Shown here piece after piece: positions 1 through 6,651 of a DNA stretch of 11,738 nt. The stretch comes from Spirochaetales bacterium. GTDB taxonomy: Bacteria; Spirochaetota; Spirochaetia; SZUA-6; DRHE01. Within the stretch, counting starts at the first letter, position 1, and each line of letters begins with the position of its first letter. The position numbers and the translations under genes were made by a program. The notes below the pieces were generated by a model. It had not been told where the DNA came from. It saw only the letters and a program-made list of their open reading frames with translations, and made no database searches. The stretch is from NCBI GenBank assembly GCA_011049745.1, contig DRHE01000336.1, positions 1 through 11,738 on the forward strand. Direction: 5' to 3'.

Positions 1-89
1 CATTACTACCGGAACAGACTTTAAGACGCATTCCCCTCTATCATCAGATTCTTTCTGAGCTGGAACAAAAAGGCAAAGCAACATCGTAG
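1..89 (+). pseudogene. Rex-like N-terminal fragment, truncated
   Basis: Read from position 3, the frame gives LLPEQTLRRIPLYHQILSEL followed by EQKGKATS and a TAG stop at 87-89. The order P-E-x-T-x-R-R-x-P-x-Y-x-x-x-L-x-E-L-x-x-x-G is typical of the first helices of the winged-helix domain of Rex, the NADH/NAD-sensing transcriptional repressor of fermentation genes. The rest of Rex (the DNA-recognition helix and the Rossmann NADH domain) is not found in any frame after the stop, so this looks like a broken piece rather than a gene. The start codon may lie left of the window. Identification rests on pattern memory over about 25 residues. Confidence 0.5.
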
Positions 90-162
90 GAAAGTCAATA
101 GAACATCCCGGCTATGCTTCCTTGAGTCAATTCTAATACGATGGGGCAGGAACATTTTCTGA

Positions 163-309
163 CTTCGCAATTGCGGAATAATAAATCCCCGATCCATATC
201 CGAATATGTGCTGCTGGATCCCGACAAATCCATAGACAGGCATCTTGTGGATAAGAACCAACTGCGCCGGGTCTTTGATAATTTGTTGAAAAATGGTGTA
301 ATTCCTTAA
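163..309 (+). pseudogene. Histidine kinase ATPase-domain fragment (N-box)
   Basis: An open stretch between an in-frame TGA at 160-162 and a TAA at 307-309 encodes a piece ending in DKNQLRRVFDNLLKNGVIP. The series D-x-N-Q-L-R-R-V-x-x-N-L-L-K-N-(A/G) is the N-box of HATPase_c domains of sensor histidine kinases, and the residues just before it (VLLDPDKSID) fit the preceding strand. There is no convincing start codon, no H-box before it and no G1/G2 box after it, so it is a relic. It is not part of the complete kinase at 1402-3822, which is on the other strand. Confidence 0.4.
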
Positions 310-458
310 GTAAGAGAGATCCGGGTGAGGTTTAAGAATTCCATTGAAAGCCTTGATCTGAAGGAGATCCTTGCCTGGTACCTTGATTTTTTAGGGTCCA
401 GGCTGAGCCGGCTGATATCAGTCTTTGCCTGGAAGCGGAAAAAGGCGATTCGAGAGTA
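310..458. other. Decayed upstream region of ptb
   Basis: No intact gene, RNA or clear promoter is seen here. The frame continuous with ptb is open from 387 and encodes ADISLCLEAEKGDSRVMVDR across 414-473. This could be the strand that follows the N-box in a histidine kinase ATPase domain, which would make it part of the same relic as 163-309 after a frameshift and small insertion. A different frame (325-459, GTG start) gives a 44-codon open stretch that I do not recognise. Confidence 0.3.
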
Positions 459-468
459 ATGGTTGATC

Positions 469-474
469 GGGGAG
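469..474 (+). promoter_or_regulatory. Ribosome binding site deciding the ptb start
   Basis: GGGGAG lies 8 bases before the ATG at 483 and supports that codon over the upstream ATG at 459, which has no purine-rich stretch at a suitable distance. Confidence 0.6.
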
Positions 475-482
475 ATAAGGTA

Positions 483-1385
483 ATGAAAAACTTCAGTGAT
501 ATTCTTAACAAGGCCAGGGATATGGGCAAGAGACGCCTGGCCGTTGCCCAGGCTGCCGATGCTACGGTGCTGGCTGCGGTTGAAGATGCCCGCAGAGAAG
601 GGATAGTCGAAGCTATCCTGGTGGGTTTCCCGGAGGAAATAAAAAGGGAGGCTGAAGAGGCCGGTGTCGACCTGAAGCATTACACGGTAATTGCTCCCGA
701 GAGCCGGGAGAGTATTGCCGGAGATACGGTCAAGCTGGTGGTTAATGGAGAAGCGGAGCTGCTTATGAAGGGGCTGATAGCAACGGGAGAGCTGCTCAAA
801 GAGGTGCTGGCCAAAGAAAATGGTTTGAACCTGGGAAGAATTCTTTCCCATGTGGGTATATTTGAGCACTCTGACTTTGAGCGCCTGCTTTTTATTACCG
901 ACGCCGGCCTCAATATTGCACCTGACCTGAAGCAGAAGCGGGATATTGCACAGAATGCCATTGATCTGGCCGCCGGCGATCTGGGTATCCATGATCCCAT
1001 TGTCGCCATTCTCGCTGCCGTGGAGTTGGTGAACCCGGCTATGCCGGCGACCCTGGATGGAGCCTCCCTGGCTAAAATGGCACAGAGGGGATCCATAAGC
1101 GGCGGCAGGGTAGAGGGGCCCCTGGCGTTGGATAATGCAGTATCTGTGGAAGCGGCTCAGCACAAGGGCATAATCAGTCCTTTAGCCGGGCGGGCTGATA
1201 TTCTTGTTGTTCCCGATATAGAGGCGGGCAACATCCTCTATAAGTCTCTGGTCTTATTTGGAAGAGTGAAATCTGCCGGAATTATTGTGGGCGCCAGGGT
1301 GCCGGTGGTATTGACCTCACGGGCGGATTCTGCTGCAGCCAAGCTTAATTCTATTGCCCTGGCAGTGCTGGCCGGGAAGGGATAA
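483..1385 (+). CDS. ptb: Phosphate butyryltransferase
   Basis: Transfers the acyl group between butyryl-CoA (or a related acyl-CoA) and phosphate, giving acyl phosphate from which an acyl kinase makes ATP. The 300-residue product has the usual family length and conserved blocks in order: LMKGLIATG (94-102), SHVGIF (122-127), ITDAGLNIAP (138-147), NPAMPATLD (184-192), GPLALDNA (212-219), PDIEAGNILYKSL (244-256) and VPVVLTSRADS (273-283). The start at 483 is preferred over the in-frame ATG at 459 because GGGGAG at 469-474 sits about 8 bases before it and the family begins at this point. The usual partner, butyrate kinase, is not next to it; the next gene converges on it 16 bases away. Acetyl or branched-chain acyl substrates cannot be excluded. 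Confidence 0.93.
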   Translation: MKNFSDILNKARDMGKRRLAVAQAADATVLAAVEDARREGIVEAILVGFPEEIKREAEEAGVDLKHYTVIAPESRESIAGDTVKLVVNGEAELLMKGLIATGELLKEVLAKENGLNLGRILSHVGIFEHSDFERLLFITDAGLNIAPDLKQKRDIAQNAIDLAAGDLGIHDPIVAILAAVELVNPAMPATLDGASLAKMAQRGSISGGRVEGPLALDNAVSVEAAQHKGIISPLAGRADILVVPDIEAGNILYKSLVLFGRVKSAGIIVGARVPVVLTSRADSAAAKLNSIALAVLAGKG

Positions 1386-1401
1386 TCATAATGGTAAGAA
1401 A

Positions 1402-3822
1402 TTATTGTGAAGCGAGGTAATTACCTTCCCAGTAGAGGTAGCCGCCCTCCAGCACAAAGATATTGGTGTAGCCCCTGGTTTCCAGGTATTTAAAAGCCGT
1501 ATAAGCGCCGGAAGAGGTCCTGCTGTATAGAAGCACCTTATCCTTCTTGTCAAAGGGGATTCCCTCGAGCCTGAGATTTTCCAGTGGAATATTTACACTG
1601 CCCGGTATGGAATAATAAGTGTGGTCGCTTAAGGGACAGAGATCAACTATGCCTTTAAACTGGTCCTCTATCTGTTTGAAGCGCTCCATGGTAATTGTTT
1701 TAATTACTTTGTCGATCTTATTTATTAATACCAGGCAGGCGGTTTGGATAATATCAATTGGATTGTTAAAAGCCGGGGCATAACCTAAGTCGAGTTTAAA
1801 GCATTCATCCAGGGTCAACCCCTGAGTGACGGCACAGGCAAGAATCTCAATTCTGGGGACAATTTCACCTTTTCCGTACCCTTGCGCGCCGAGAATAACC
1901 TTTGTTTTCCGGTCGGCGAGGATTTTAATAATGACGTATTGGCCTTTGCAGTAATGGGCTTTATCCATGCCGGCGATCACTACGGATTCGACATCAAAGC
2001 CATTTCGCCGCGCCGTTTCTAAAGTCAGCCCTGTGCGGGCGGCATTGATATCTATTATCCTGAACATGGCGGTACCAATGGAGCCTTTGAACTCAGATTT
2101 AATGCCGGCAATATTATCAGCGGCGATTCTGCCCATCTTTGTGGAAACAGATCCCAATGGCCAGTAATCATGTTTACCGGTGACCAGGTTAAAACTCTCC
2201 GCGCAGTCACCGATTGCATAAATAGATTTATCAGAGGTTTGCAGGTATTTGTTGACCTTAATACCCTGTGATTTGCCGATCTCCAATCCTGCCTTTTGAG
2301 CCAAAAGGGTATTCGGCCTTACACCGGCGGATATGATTATAAGATCAGCTGCATTGGAACCCTTATCAGTTCTGATAGTGAAATTATTCCTGTTTTTCTC
2401 TATTTCGTTGATCTTTACTTTAGTAATTATCTTGATCCCTTTGCGGTTCAATTCATTCTGGATTTTGACGGCAATATCCCGGTCCATGAGGTTCAGGAGG
2501 ATGGAATCTTCTTTTTCCAGTATTGTTACCCGGGCCCCGGTGTTGATCAGGGATTCGGCTGTGGAAACACCGATCAAGCCGCCGCCGATTATATAGACAT
2601 CCTGGGCTTTTTCCACGGCAAAGGCTTTCTTGATCTCTTCCGCATCCTCCAGGCTGTGCAGTGAATAGATATGGGGCTGTTTGATACCAGGTATGGGGGG
2701 AATAACTGATTCTGAACCGATAGCCAGGACCAGCACATCATAGGGAAGAAAGGAAGAGGTCTCTTTAAGCAGATCTATAATCTTAATTCTCTTTTTTTCA
2801 CGGTCTATAGCAACCGCAGCGGTATTGTTGAGAATGGCAATGTTCTTTATTGCTTCGAAGAAATGGACATCACGGATATTATTATCCGCCGTTGACATCA
2901 GCTCCTGGGGAGAGCGCACCTGACCGCTGATATAATGAGGCAGGCCGCAGGCGGAATAGGATAGAAACTCGTTTTTTTCGATGATGGTAATATCTATATC
3001 TTCAGCCAGTCTTCTTAAGCGGGCGGCAGCCTTGGGACCGGCAGTGACCCCGCCGATAATTACCACCTTTTTCCGCTTAACCCTTAAGTCCTCGCTTTGA
3101 GCCAGTCTTGAATAAGGCAGAGTGATCGTAAAAGTGGTGCCCCTGTTTTCTTCAGAATCCACCGCTATGGATCCATTATGATTGGAAATAATCTTATTCG
3201 TAATTGCCAGCCCCAATCCGGTGCCATAGATATTCGCCTTGTGCTTAATGGAACGGTAAAAGGGAGTGAATATTTTGGGGAGCTCGCTCCTGGGAATACC
3301 GTAGCCGCTGTCCTTTACCTGGATGCTGCATTTTTTATCAGCCGTTAATACATTCAGGCTGACCGAAATCCGTCCGTGATCAGGTGTATATTTAATGGCA
3401 TTCTCGATGATATTTCTTATGGCGTGCTCTAAACCCTTGCTGTCTCCTAAAATGAATATCTTGTTTTTCAGCGGCAGACCTATGTGCAGTGACACATTCT
3501 TTTCAAAGGCCTTGGCACTATATACGGCCAGTAGTGAGTTAAGCAGCACCACCAGGTCGAATTCCTTCTGTTCCGCGGTTTCTTCCTGGGAATAGAGCTG
3601 GTAATCCAGCAGATCGGAGATGATCTCTCTTGCTTCACCGGCCCGGCCCACAGCCCTTTCTATAAGGTGCAGGGCTTTGGCATTAATCTCACCGGTAAAG
3701 CCTTCGGAAATAGTGCGCAGCAGCGACTCAATTGAGTTTATTGGGGATTTCAGCTGATGAGAAATCAGCCTGATGTAGTCCTGGCTGGCTTCGGTATCCT
3801 GCTTTTGATTTTCATTATCCAT
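1402..3822 (-). CDS. Histidine kinase - CoA-disulfide reductase - rhodanese fusion
   Basis: An 806-residue soluble protein with no signal peptide or membrane segment. Residues 12-78 are a HisKA dimerisation domain with H-box SHQLKSPI (phospho-acceptor His22). Residues 125-237 are an HATPase_c domain with N-box (N137, N141), G1 box DSGYGIP (171-177) and G2 box GTGLGL (200-205), so the kinase core looks complete. From 251 it becomes a CoA-disulfide reductase / NADH oxidase type flavoprotein: FAD site VIIGG (254-258), active-site SYSACGLP with Cys292, NAD(P) site IIGGGLIG (411-418), YAIGDCAE (535-542), and a dimerisation domain with LGYAP around Tyr681. Residues 711-803 are rhodanese-like, but the catalytic Cys is Ser767 (LLYSRTSSG). 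There is no separate sensor domain and no response regulator nearby. I infer that the flavoprotein half is the sensor of thiol, persulfide or NADH/O2 state. Confidence 0.9.
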   Translation of the reverse strand: MDNENQKQDTEASQDYIRLISHQLKSPINSIESLLRTISEGFTGEINAKALHLIERAVGRAGEAREIISDLLDYQLYSQEETAEQKEFDLVVLLNSLLAVYSAKAFEKNVSLHIGLPLKNKIFILGDSKGLEHAIRNIIENAIKYTPDHGRISVSLNVLTADKKCSIQVKDSGYGIPRSELPKIFTPFYRSIKHKANIYGTGLGLAITNKIISNHNGSIAVDSEENRGTTFTITLPYSRLAQSEDLRVKRKKVVIIGGVTAGPKAAARLRRLAEDIDITIIEKNEFLSYSACGLPHYISGQVRSPQELMSTADNNIRDVHFFEAIKNIAILNNTAAVAIDREKKRIKIIDLLKETSSFLPYDVLVLAIGSESVIPPIPGIKQPHIYSLHSLEDAEEIKKAFAVEKAQDVYIIGGGLIGVSTAESLINTGARVTILEKEDSILLNLMDRDIAVKIQNELNRKGIKIITKVKINEIEKNRNNFTIRTDKGSNAADLIIISAGVRPNTLLAQKAGLEIGKSQGIKVNKYLQTSDKSIYAIGDCAESFNLVTGKHDYWPLGSVSTKMGRIAADNIAGIKSEFKGSIGTAMFRIIDINAARTGLTLETARRNGFDVESVVIAGMDKAHYCKGQYVIIKILADRKTKVILGAQGYGKGEIVPRIEILACAVTQGLTLDECFKLDLGYAPAFNNPIDIIQTACLVLINKIDKVIKTITMERFKQIEDQFKGIVDLCPLSDHTYYSIPGSVNIPLENLRLEGIPFDKKDKVLLYSRTSSGAYTAFKYLETRGYTNIFVLEGGYLYWEGNYLASQ

Positions 3823-3835
3823 AGTGATGAAGAGT

Positions 3836-3865
3836 ATTGTATATTTCTCTTTACGGAGCTGTCAA
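3836..3865 (-). promoter_or_regulatory. Sigma-70-type promoter of the kinase-flavoprotein fusion
   Basis: On the minus strand a perfect -35 box TTGACA (3860-3865) is followed after 18 bases by TACAAT (3836-3841, five of six matches). The overlapping TATACA at 3838-3843 would give a 16-base spacer. Transcription would begin about 7 bases before the ATG at 3822. No Shine-Dalgarno sequence is present, so translation is likely from a very short leader. Confidence 0.55.
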
Positions 3866-3928
3866 TCTCTGCCATTGTTTACTTTGCCATTTAAATCGGA
3901 TAATCTCTGATGATAGGAGCTTAAAAAT

Positions 3929-4087
3929 ATGGAAAATCAAATTGTTGAGCTTTATCTGGATGGTGAAGAGGTTGATCTTAATCCCTTTGCCGGCCGGATA
4001 ATCTCCGGCGCTCTGCTGGGAATGATCGGAGAACTTAAGGATGTGGAAGAGCCGGATGAGGTGGTGCTGAAGATCAGGGTCAGGTGA
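3929..4087 (+). CDS. Small conserved-looking protein, translationally coupled to mobA
   Basis: A 52-residue protein beginning MENQIVELYLDGEEVDLNPF and ending VVLKIRVR. The start is supported by TAGGAG at 3915-3920, 8 bases upstream. It is small, acidic and soluble, with no membrane segment, no cysteine and no metal-binding motif. The middle (residues 21-38) reads as an amphipathic helix and the last residues as a short strand (EVVLKIRV). Its TGA stop overlaps the GTG start of mobA in a GTGA four-base overlap, so the two are almost certainly co-translated. I think I have seen similar small proteins with an LDGxExxLNPF opening in anaerobes, but I cannot name a family or function. A role linked to molybdenum cofactor handling is inferred only from the coupling. 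Confidence 0.75.
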   Translation: MENQIVELYLDGEEVDLNPFAGRIISGALLGMIGELKDVEEPDEVVLKIRVR

Positions 4088-4695
4088 ATATCACCGGCAT
4101 AATCCTTTCCGGAGGTAGAGGCAGGCGTTTGGGGAGCGTGGAAAAGGCCCTGCTGCATATAGGCAAAGAAACCCTGCTTGAAAGAAAAATCGGCCAGCTT
4201 AAGCTCCTGTGTGCTGAAATATTGGTAGTAACCAATAATCCTGAAAGGTATGCAGGCGGGAATTACCGGGTAGTAAGGGACCTGAAAGAAAATATCGGAC
4301 CGCTAATGGGCCTGTACTCAGGCTTAAAAAACAGCAGGACAGAGTATAATTTTATAACCGCTCCTGATATGCCCTTTTTCAATATCAAGTTATGGCAGAA
4401 GCTTAAAAGCCTGCTTTGCCGTTTCGCCGGTGATTATAAGGTCTTTATCCCGAGAATTGAAGCGGGTTATGAGCCCCTATTTGCCTTTTATTCAAATAGG
4501 TGCCTTCCCGCCATCGAACAGGCAATAGACCAGGGCGGGAGGAGTATTTACTCATTCTTTGAACAGGTAAGGGTCAGGCAATTAAACGAACAAGAGTTGA
4601 GAAAATATGATCCCGGGCTGCTCTCTTTTATTAATATCAACACCGGAAAGGAGCTCACAGCAGTAAGAAACCAGATATTAGGGGCAGGGGGATAG
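4084..4695 (+). CDS. mobA: Molybdenum cofactor guanylyltransferase
   Basis: Attaches GMP from GTP to molybdopterin in the cytoplasm to make the bis-MGD type cofactor used by formate dehydrogenases and related oxidoreductases. The 203-residue product has the nucleotidyltransferase signature LSGGRGRRLG (8-17) followed by EKALL (20-24), the GPLMGLYSGL block (72-81), the metal-binding aspartate in APDMPF (93-98), EPLFAFY (130-136) and FININT near the C-terminus (182-187). Length and order fit MobA. The start is GTG at 4084, inside the stop of the preceding small gene, so translation is probably coupled. No molybdoenzyme lies in this window, so the client enzyme is unknown. A related guanylyl or cytidylyl transferase (MocA type) is the main alternative. 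Confidence 0.87.
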   Translation: MNITGIILSGGRGRRLGSVEKALLHIGKETLLERKIGQLKLLCAEILVVTNNPERYAGGNYRVVRDLKENIGPLMGLYSGLKNSRTEYNFITAPDMPFFNIKLWQKLKSLLCRFAGDYKVFIPRIEAGYEPLFAFYSNRCLPAIEQAIDQGGRSIYSFFEQVRVRQLNEQELRKYDPGLLSFININTGKELTAVRNQILGAGG

Positions 4696-4754
4696 AGCCG
4701 CTGGCGCAGATAAAACCGGTAAATAAATAAAGCTCCTACTCAGCCGAAAATTAA

Positions 4755-4783
4755 GTGACAAATTGGTGCTCATCTGTTATATT
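4755..4783 (+). promoter_or_regulatory. Sigma-70-type promoter of the nitroreductase-like gene
   Basis: GTGACA (4755-4760, five of six to TTGACA), a 17-base spacer and TATATT (4778-4783, five of six to TATAAT) lie just before AAGGAG (4791-4796), a strong ribosome binding site 9 bases from the ATG at 4806. This suggests that the gene is transcribed on its own, not from mobA. Confidence 0.55.
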
Positions 4784-4805
4784 ATCTTAAAAGGAGCGTA
4801 AAATA

Positions 4806-5363
4806 ATGGAACTGCTTGCAGAAATTGAAAAGCGCAGAGCTAAAAGGGCTCTAAGCGAAAAGAAGATACCGGCAGATGTGGTGGATAGAATTATGACCGC
4901 TGCCACTTACGCCCCTTCATGTTTTAATAATCAGCCTTATAGATTCCTGGTTGTTGACCAGGAGCAAGAACTTGAAAAGATAAGATTGAATATGCCGGAT
5001 GCCAACTACTGGGCAAAGAAAAGCCCGCTCATGGTGCTGGTGGCAACCAAACCGGAGCTCGACTGCCAGCTCGATGACAAGCGGGATTATGCCTTCTTCG
5101 ATGTAGGACTGGCCGTGGAGAATATGATCCTGCAGGCGGTAAAAGAGGGGCTGGTTGCCCATCCGATTGCCGGATACAGACCGGTGTCGATCAAGAAAGC
5201 CTTCGGCATTCCGGATGATCATACCCTTGTTGTGATAGTGGTTATTGCGTATCCCGGGGATGAATCTTCCCTGAACTCCAAGCATCTGACTTCAGAACAC
5301 TCTGAGCGCAGCCGAAAATCCAGAGAAGAGGTAGTTTTTTTCAACACCTTCCGGGTGGTTTAG
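4806..5363 (+). CDS. Nitroreductase-family FMN oxidoreductase
   Basis: A 185-residue protein of the NfsB/nitroreductase fold, which uses FMN and NAD(P)H (or a low-potential donor) to reduce nitro compounds, quinones or flavins. Seen here: the N-terminal arginine-rich FMN-phosphate segment RRAKRALS (10-17), the FMN-binding block APSCFNNQPYRFLVV (36-50), and the helix FFDVGLAVENMILQAVKEGL (97-116) that packs at the dimer interface, followed by the usual IAGYR and FGIP elements. The C-terminus (about 150-185) is charged and does not match a ferredoxin or other added domain. It has its own promoter and strong ribosome binding site. It ends 4 bases before the stop of the convergent fprA. Physiological substrate cannot be told from the sequence. 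Confidence 0.88.
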   Translation: MELLAEIEKRRAKRALSEKKIPADVVDRIMTAATYAPSCFNNQPYRFLVVDQEQELEKIRLNMPDANYWAKKSPLMVLVATKPELDCQLDDKRDYAFFDVGLAVENMILQAVKEGLVAHPIAGYRPVSIKKAFGIPDDHTLVVIVVIAYPGDESSLNSKHLTSEHSERSRKSREEVVFFNTFRVV

Positions 5364-5367
5364 GCTG

Positions 5368-6576
5368 TCAGCTTTTTTTAAAGCTCAGCACTTTTTTAGC
5401 AAACTCAACGCCGAACTCATGTCCCTTTTTCAGATCCTTAAGGGTCGGCCCGCCCTGGAACTCGAAGATATCGGCCAGATCCCATTTGAGGGGCTCAATG
5501 ATGTTCTTGATTGCTCTTAAAGCGCCGCCGCTCCAGCCAAAGCTGCCGAACATGGCCGCTTTTTTATTAATTACCCTCTTCAAAGCGGCCATTTCCAGGA
5601 TCTGAGCCACGGGAGGAAATAATCCCACCTCGTAGGTGGGCGCACCTATGACCACTGCGGATTTTGTCCACAGTGAGGGCAGGATGTAGCTGGGATGGGT
5701 GCGGGCTGCATCAAAGATATCAACCGGTATGCCCCCATGCGAAAGCCCCAGGGCCACGGAGTTCATCATCATTTCAGTGTTGCCGTACATGGAGCCGTAA
5801 ATCAGGGTTACTCCCTTTTCAGCCTCTCCTGTAGCGTACCCGGCCCATTTTTTATAGAGTTCCACAATAAGGCCCGGCTGTTTGCGCCAGATCAGGCCGT
5901 GGGCAGGAGCAATAATCTCCACCGGCACACGCTTAAGTTTCTCGATGGCATTGAGTGTGGGACGGGAGAATTTTGCTACGATATTTACATAGTAGCGAAG
6001 GGATTCTTTAATATAAAAATCAAGGTCATTGCACTGGTCATCAAATATGGTGCCGCGCAACGCGCCGTAGCCGCCAAAGGCATCACAGGAAAAAAGAATA
6101 TTCTGACTGGTCTCGAAGGTTACCATGGTCTCGGGCCAGTGAACAAAGGGAGTTTCAAAAAATTTGAGCTCTTTTCTGCCCAGTGAAAGGCATTGGCCGT
6201 CCCGGATAACTTCTATATTTGTGGTAATAGCGTAGAAGTCCTTGAGCATGGTTTTCGCTTTTTCGGTACAGAGAATGGTTAAGTCAGGCGCCAGCTTTCT
6301 GAGTGTGCGCAGAACCCCGGTGTGATCGGGCTCCATGTGGTTTATAATAACGTAATTTATTTGAGAAATATCGATAACTTCAGCAATATGGTCAAAAAAA
6401 ATATCGGTCTTGATTGCCTTGGAAAGATCGATAATCGCATTCTCTTTATCTTTTATCAGATAAGAATTGTAGGAAACTCCGTCCCGGGAGATGGGCCAGA
6501 AGCCCTCAAAGAGATCCGTGGTTCGGTCGTTTACCCCTATCCAATAGATATCAGGTTTTATCTCCACGGCCGGCAT
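5368..6576 (-). CDS. fprA: Class A flavodiiron protein (FprA), O2/NO reductase
   Basis: A cytoplasmic flavodiiron protein that reduces O2 to water and/or NO to N2O in anaerobes. The 402-residue length is that of the class A two-domain form. The metallo-beta-lactamase-like domain carries a complete set of diiron ligands: NHMEPDH (His80, Glu82, Asp84, His85), His146 in FVHWPE, Asp165 in SCDAFGG, and His226 in APAHG. From about residue 254 a flavodoxin domain starts with the FMN phosphate loop YGSMYGNTE (260-268) and continues with APTYEVGLFPP (312-322) and FGSFGWSGGA (343-352). There is no rubredoxin or flavin reductase extension, so an external donor is needed. CCTCC at 6582-6586 (GGAGG on the coding strand) precedes the ATG. 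The gene is downstream of the GlpA-like operon on the same strand. Confidence 0.95.
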   Translation of the reverse strand: MPAVEIKPDIYWIGVNDRTTDLFEGFWPISRDGVSYNSYLIKDKENAIIDLSKAIKTDIFFDHIAEVIDISQINYVIINHMEPDHTGVLRTLRKLAPDLTILCTEKAKTMLKDFYAITTNIEVIRDGQCLSLGRKELKFFETPFVHWPETMVTFETSQNILFSCDAFGGYGALRGTIFDDQCNDLDFYIKESLRYYVNIVAKFSRPTLNAIEKLKRVPVEIIAPAHGLIWRKQPGLIVELYKKWAGYATGEAEKGVTLIYGSMYGNTEMMMNSVALGLSHGGIPVDIFDAARTHPSYILPSLWTKSAVVIGAPTYEVGLFPPVAQILEMAALKRVINKKAAMFGSFGWSGGALRAIKNIIEPLKWDLADIFEFQGGPTLKDLKKGHEFGVEFAKKVLSFKKS

Positions 6577-6608
6577 TTTTTCCTCCCTCTATTCTTTAAG
6601 GATTATTC

Positions 6609-6638
6609 TTTATACTATGGACGGCGGCCTCTGGGCAA
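6609..6638 (-). promoter_or_regulatory. Possible own promoter of fprA
   Basis: In the 75-base gap before fprA, TTGCCC (6633-6638, four of six) and TATAAA (6609-6614, five of six) stand 18 bases apart on the minus strand. This would allow fprA to be expressed apart from the upstream operon. Read-through from the DUF1667 gene is equally possible, since I see no terminator in the gap. Confidence 0.35.
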
Positions 6639-6651
6639 CCTCACTTGAGCG

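Noticed and set aside
282..300. TTGTTGAAAA-like sequence resembling a Rex operator before ptb
   Set aside because: It is not palindromic and falls inside the kinase-like coding relic.
306..1163. A 285-codon minus-strand open frame opposite ptb
   Set aside because: It is the mirror of a strongly conserved gene, has no recognisable domain, and such long antisense frames arise from the codon bias of the real gene.
3880..3920. Promoter for the small gene and mobA
   Set aside because: GATAAT at about 3899 has no acceptable -35 box at 16-18 bases; the match is too weak to list, although a promoter is expected in this divergent gap.
5364..5390. Possible bidirectional terminator (AGCTTT / AAAGCT inverted repeat) between the nitroreductase gene and fprA
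   Set aside because: The stem is short and AT-rich, lies within the last codons of fprA and lacks a GC-rich stem with a clean T run.
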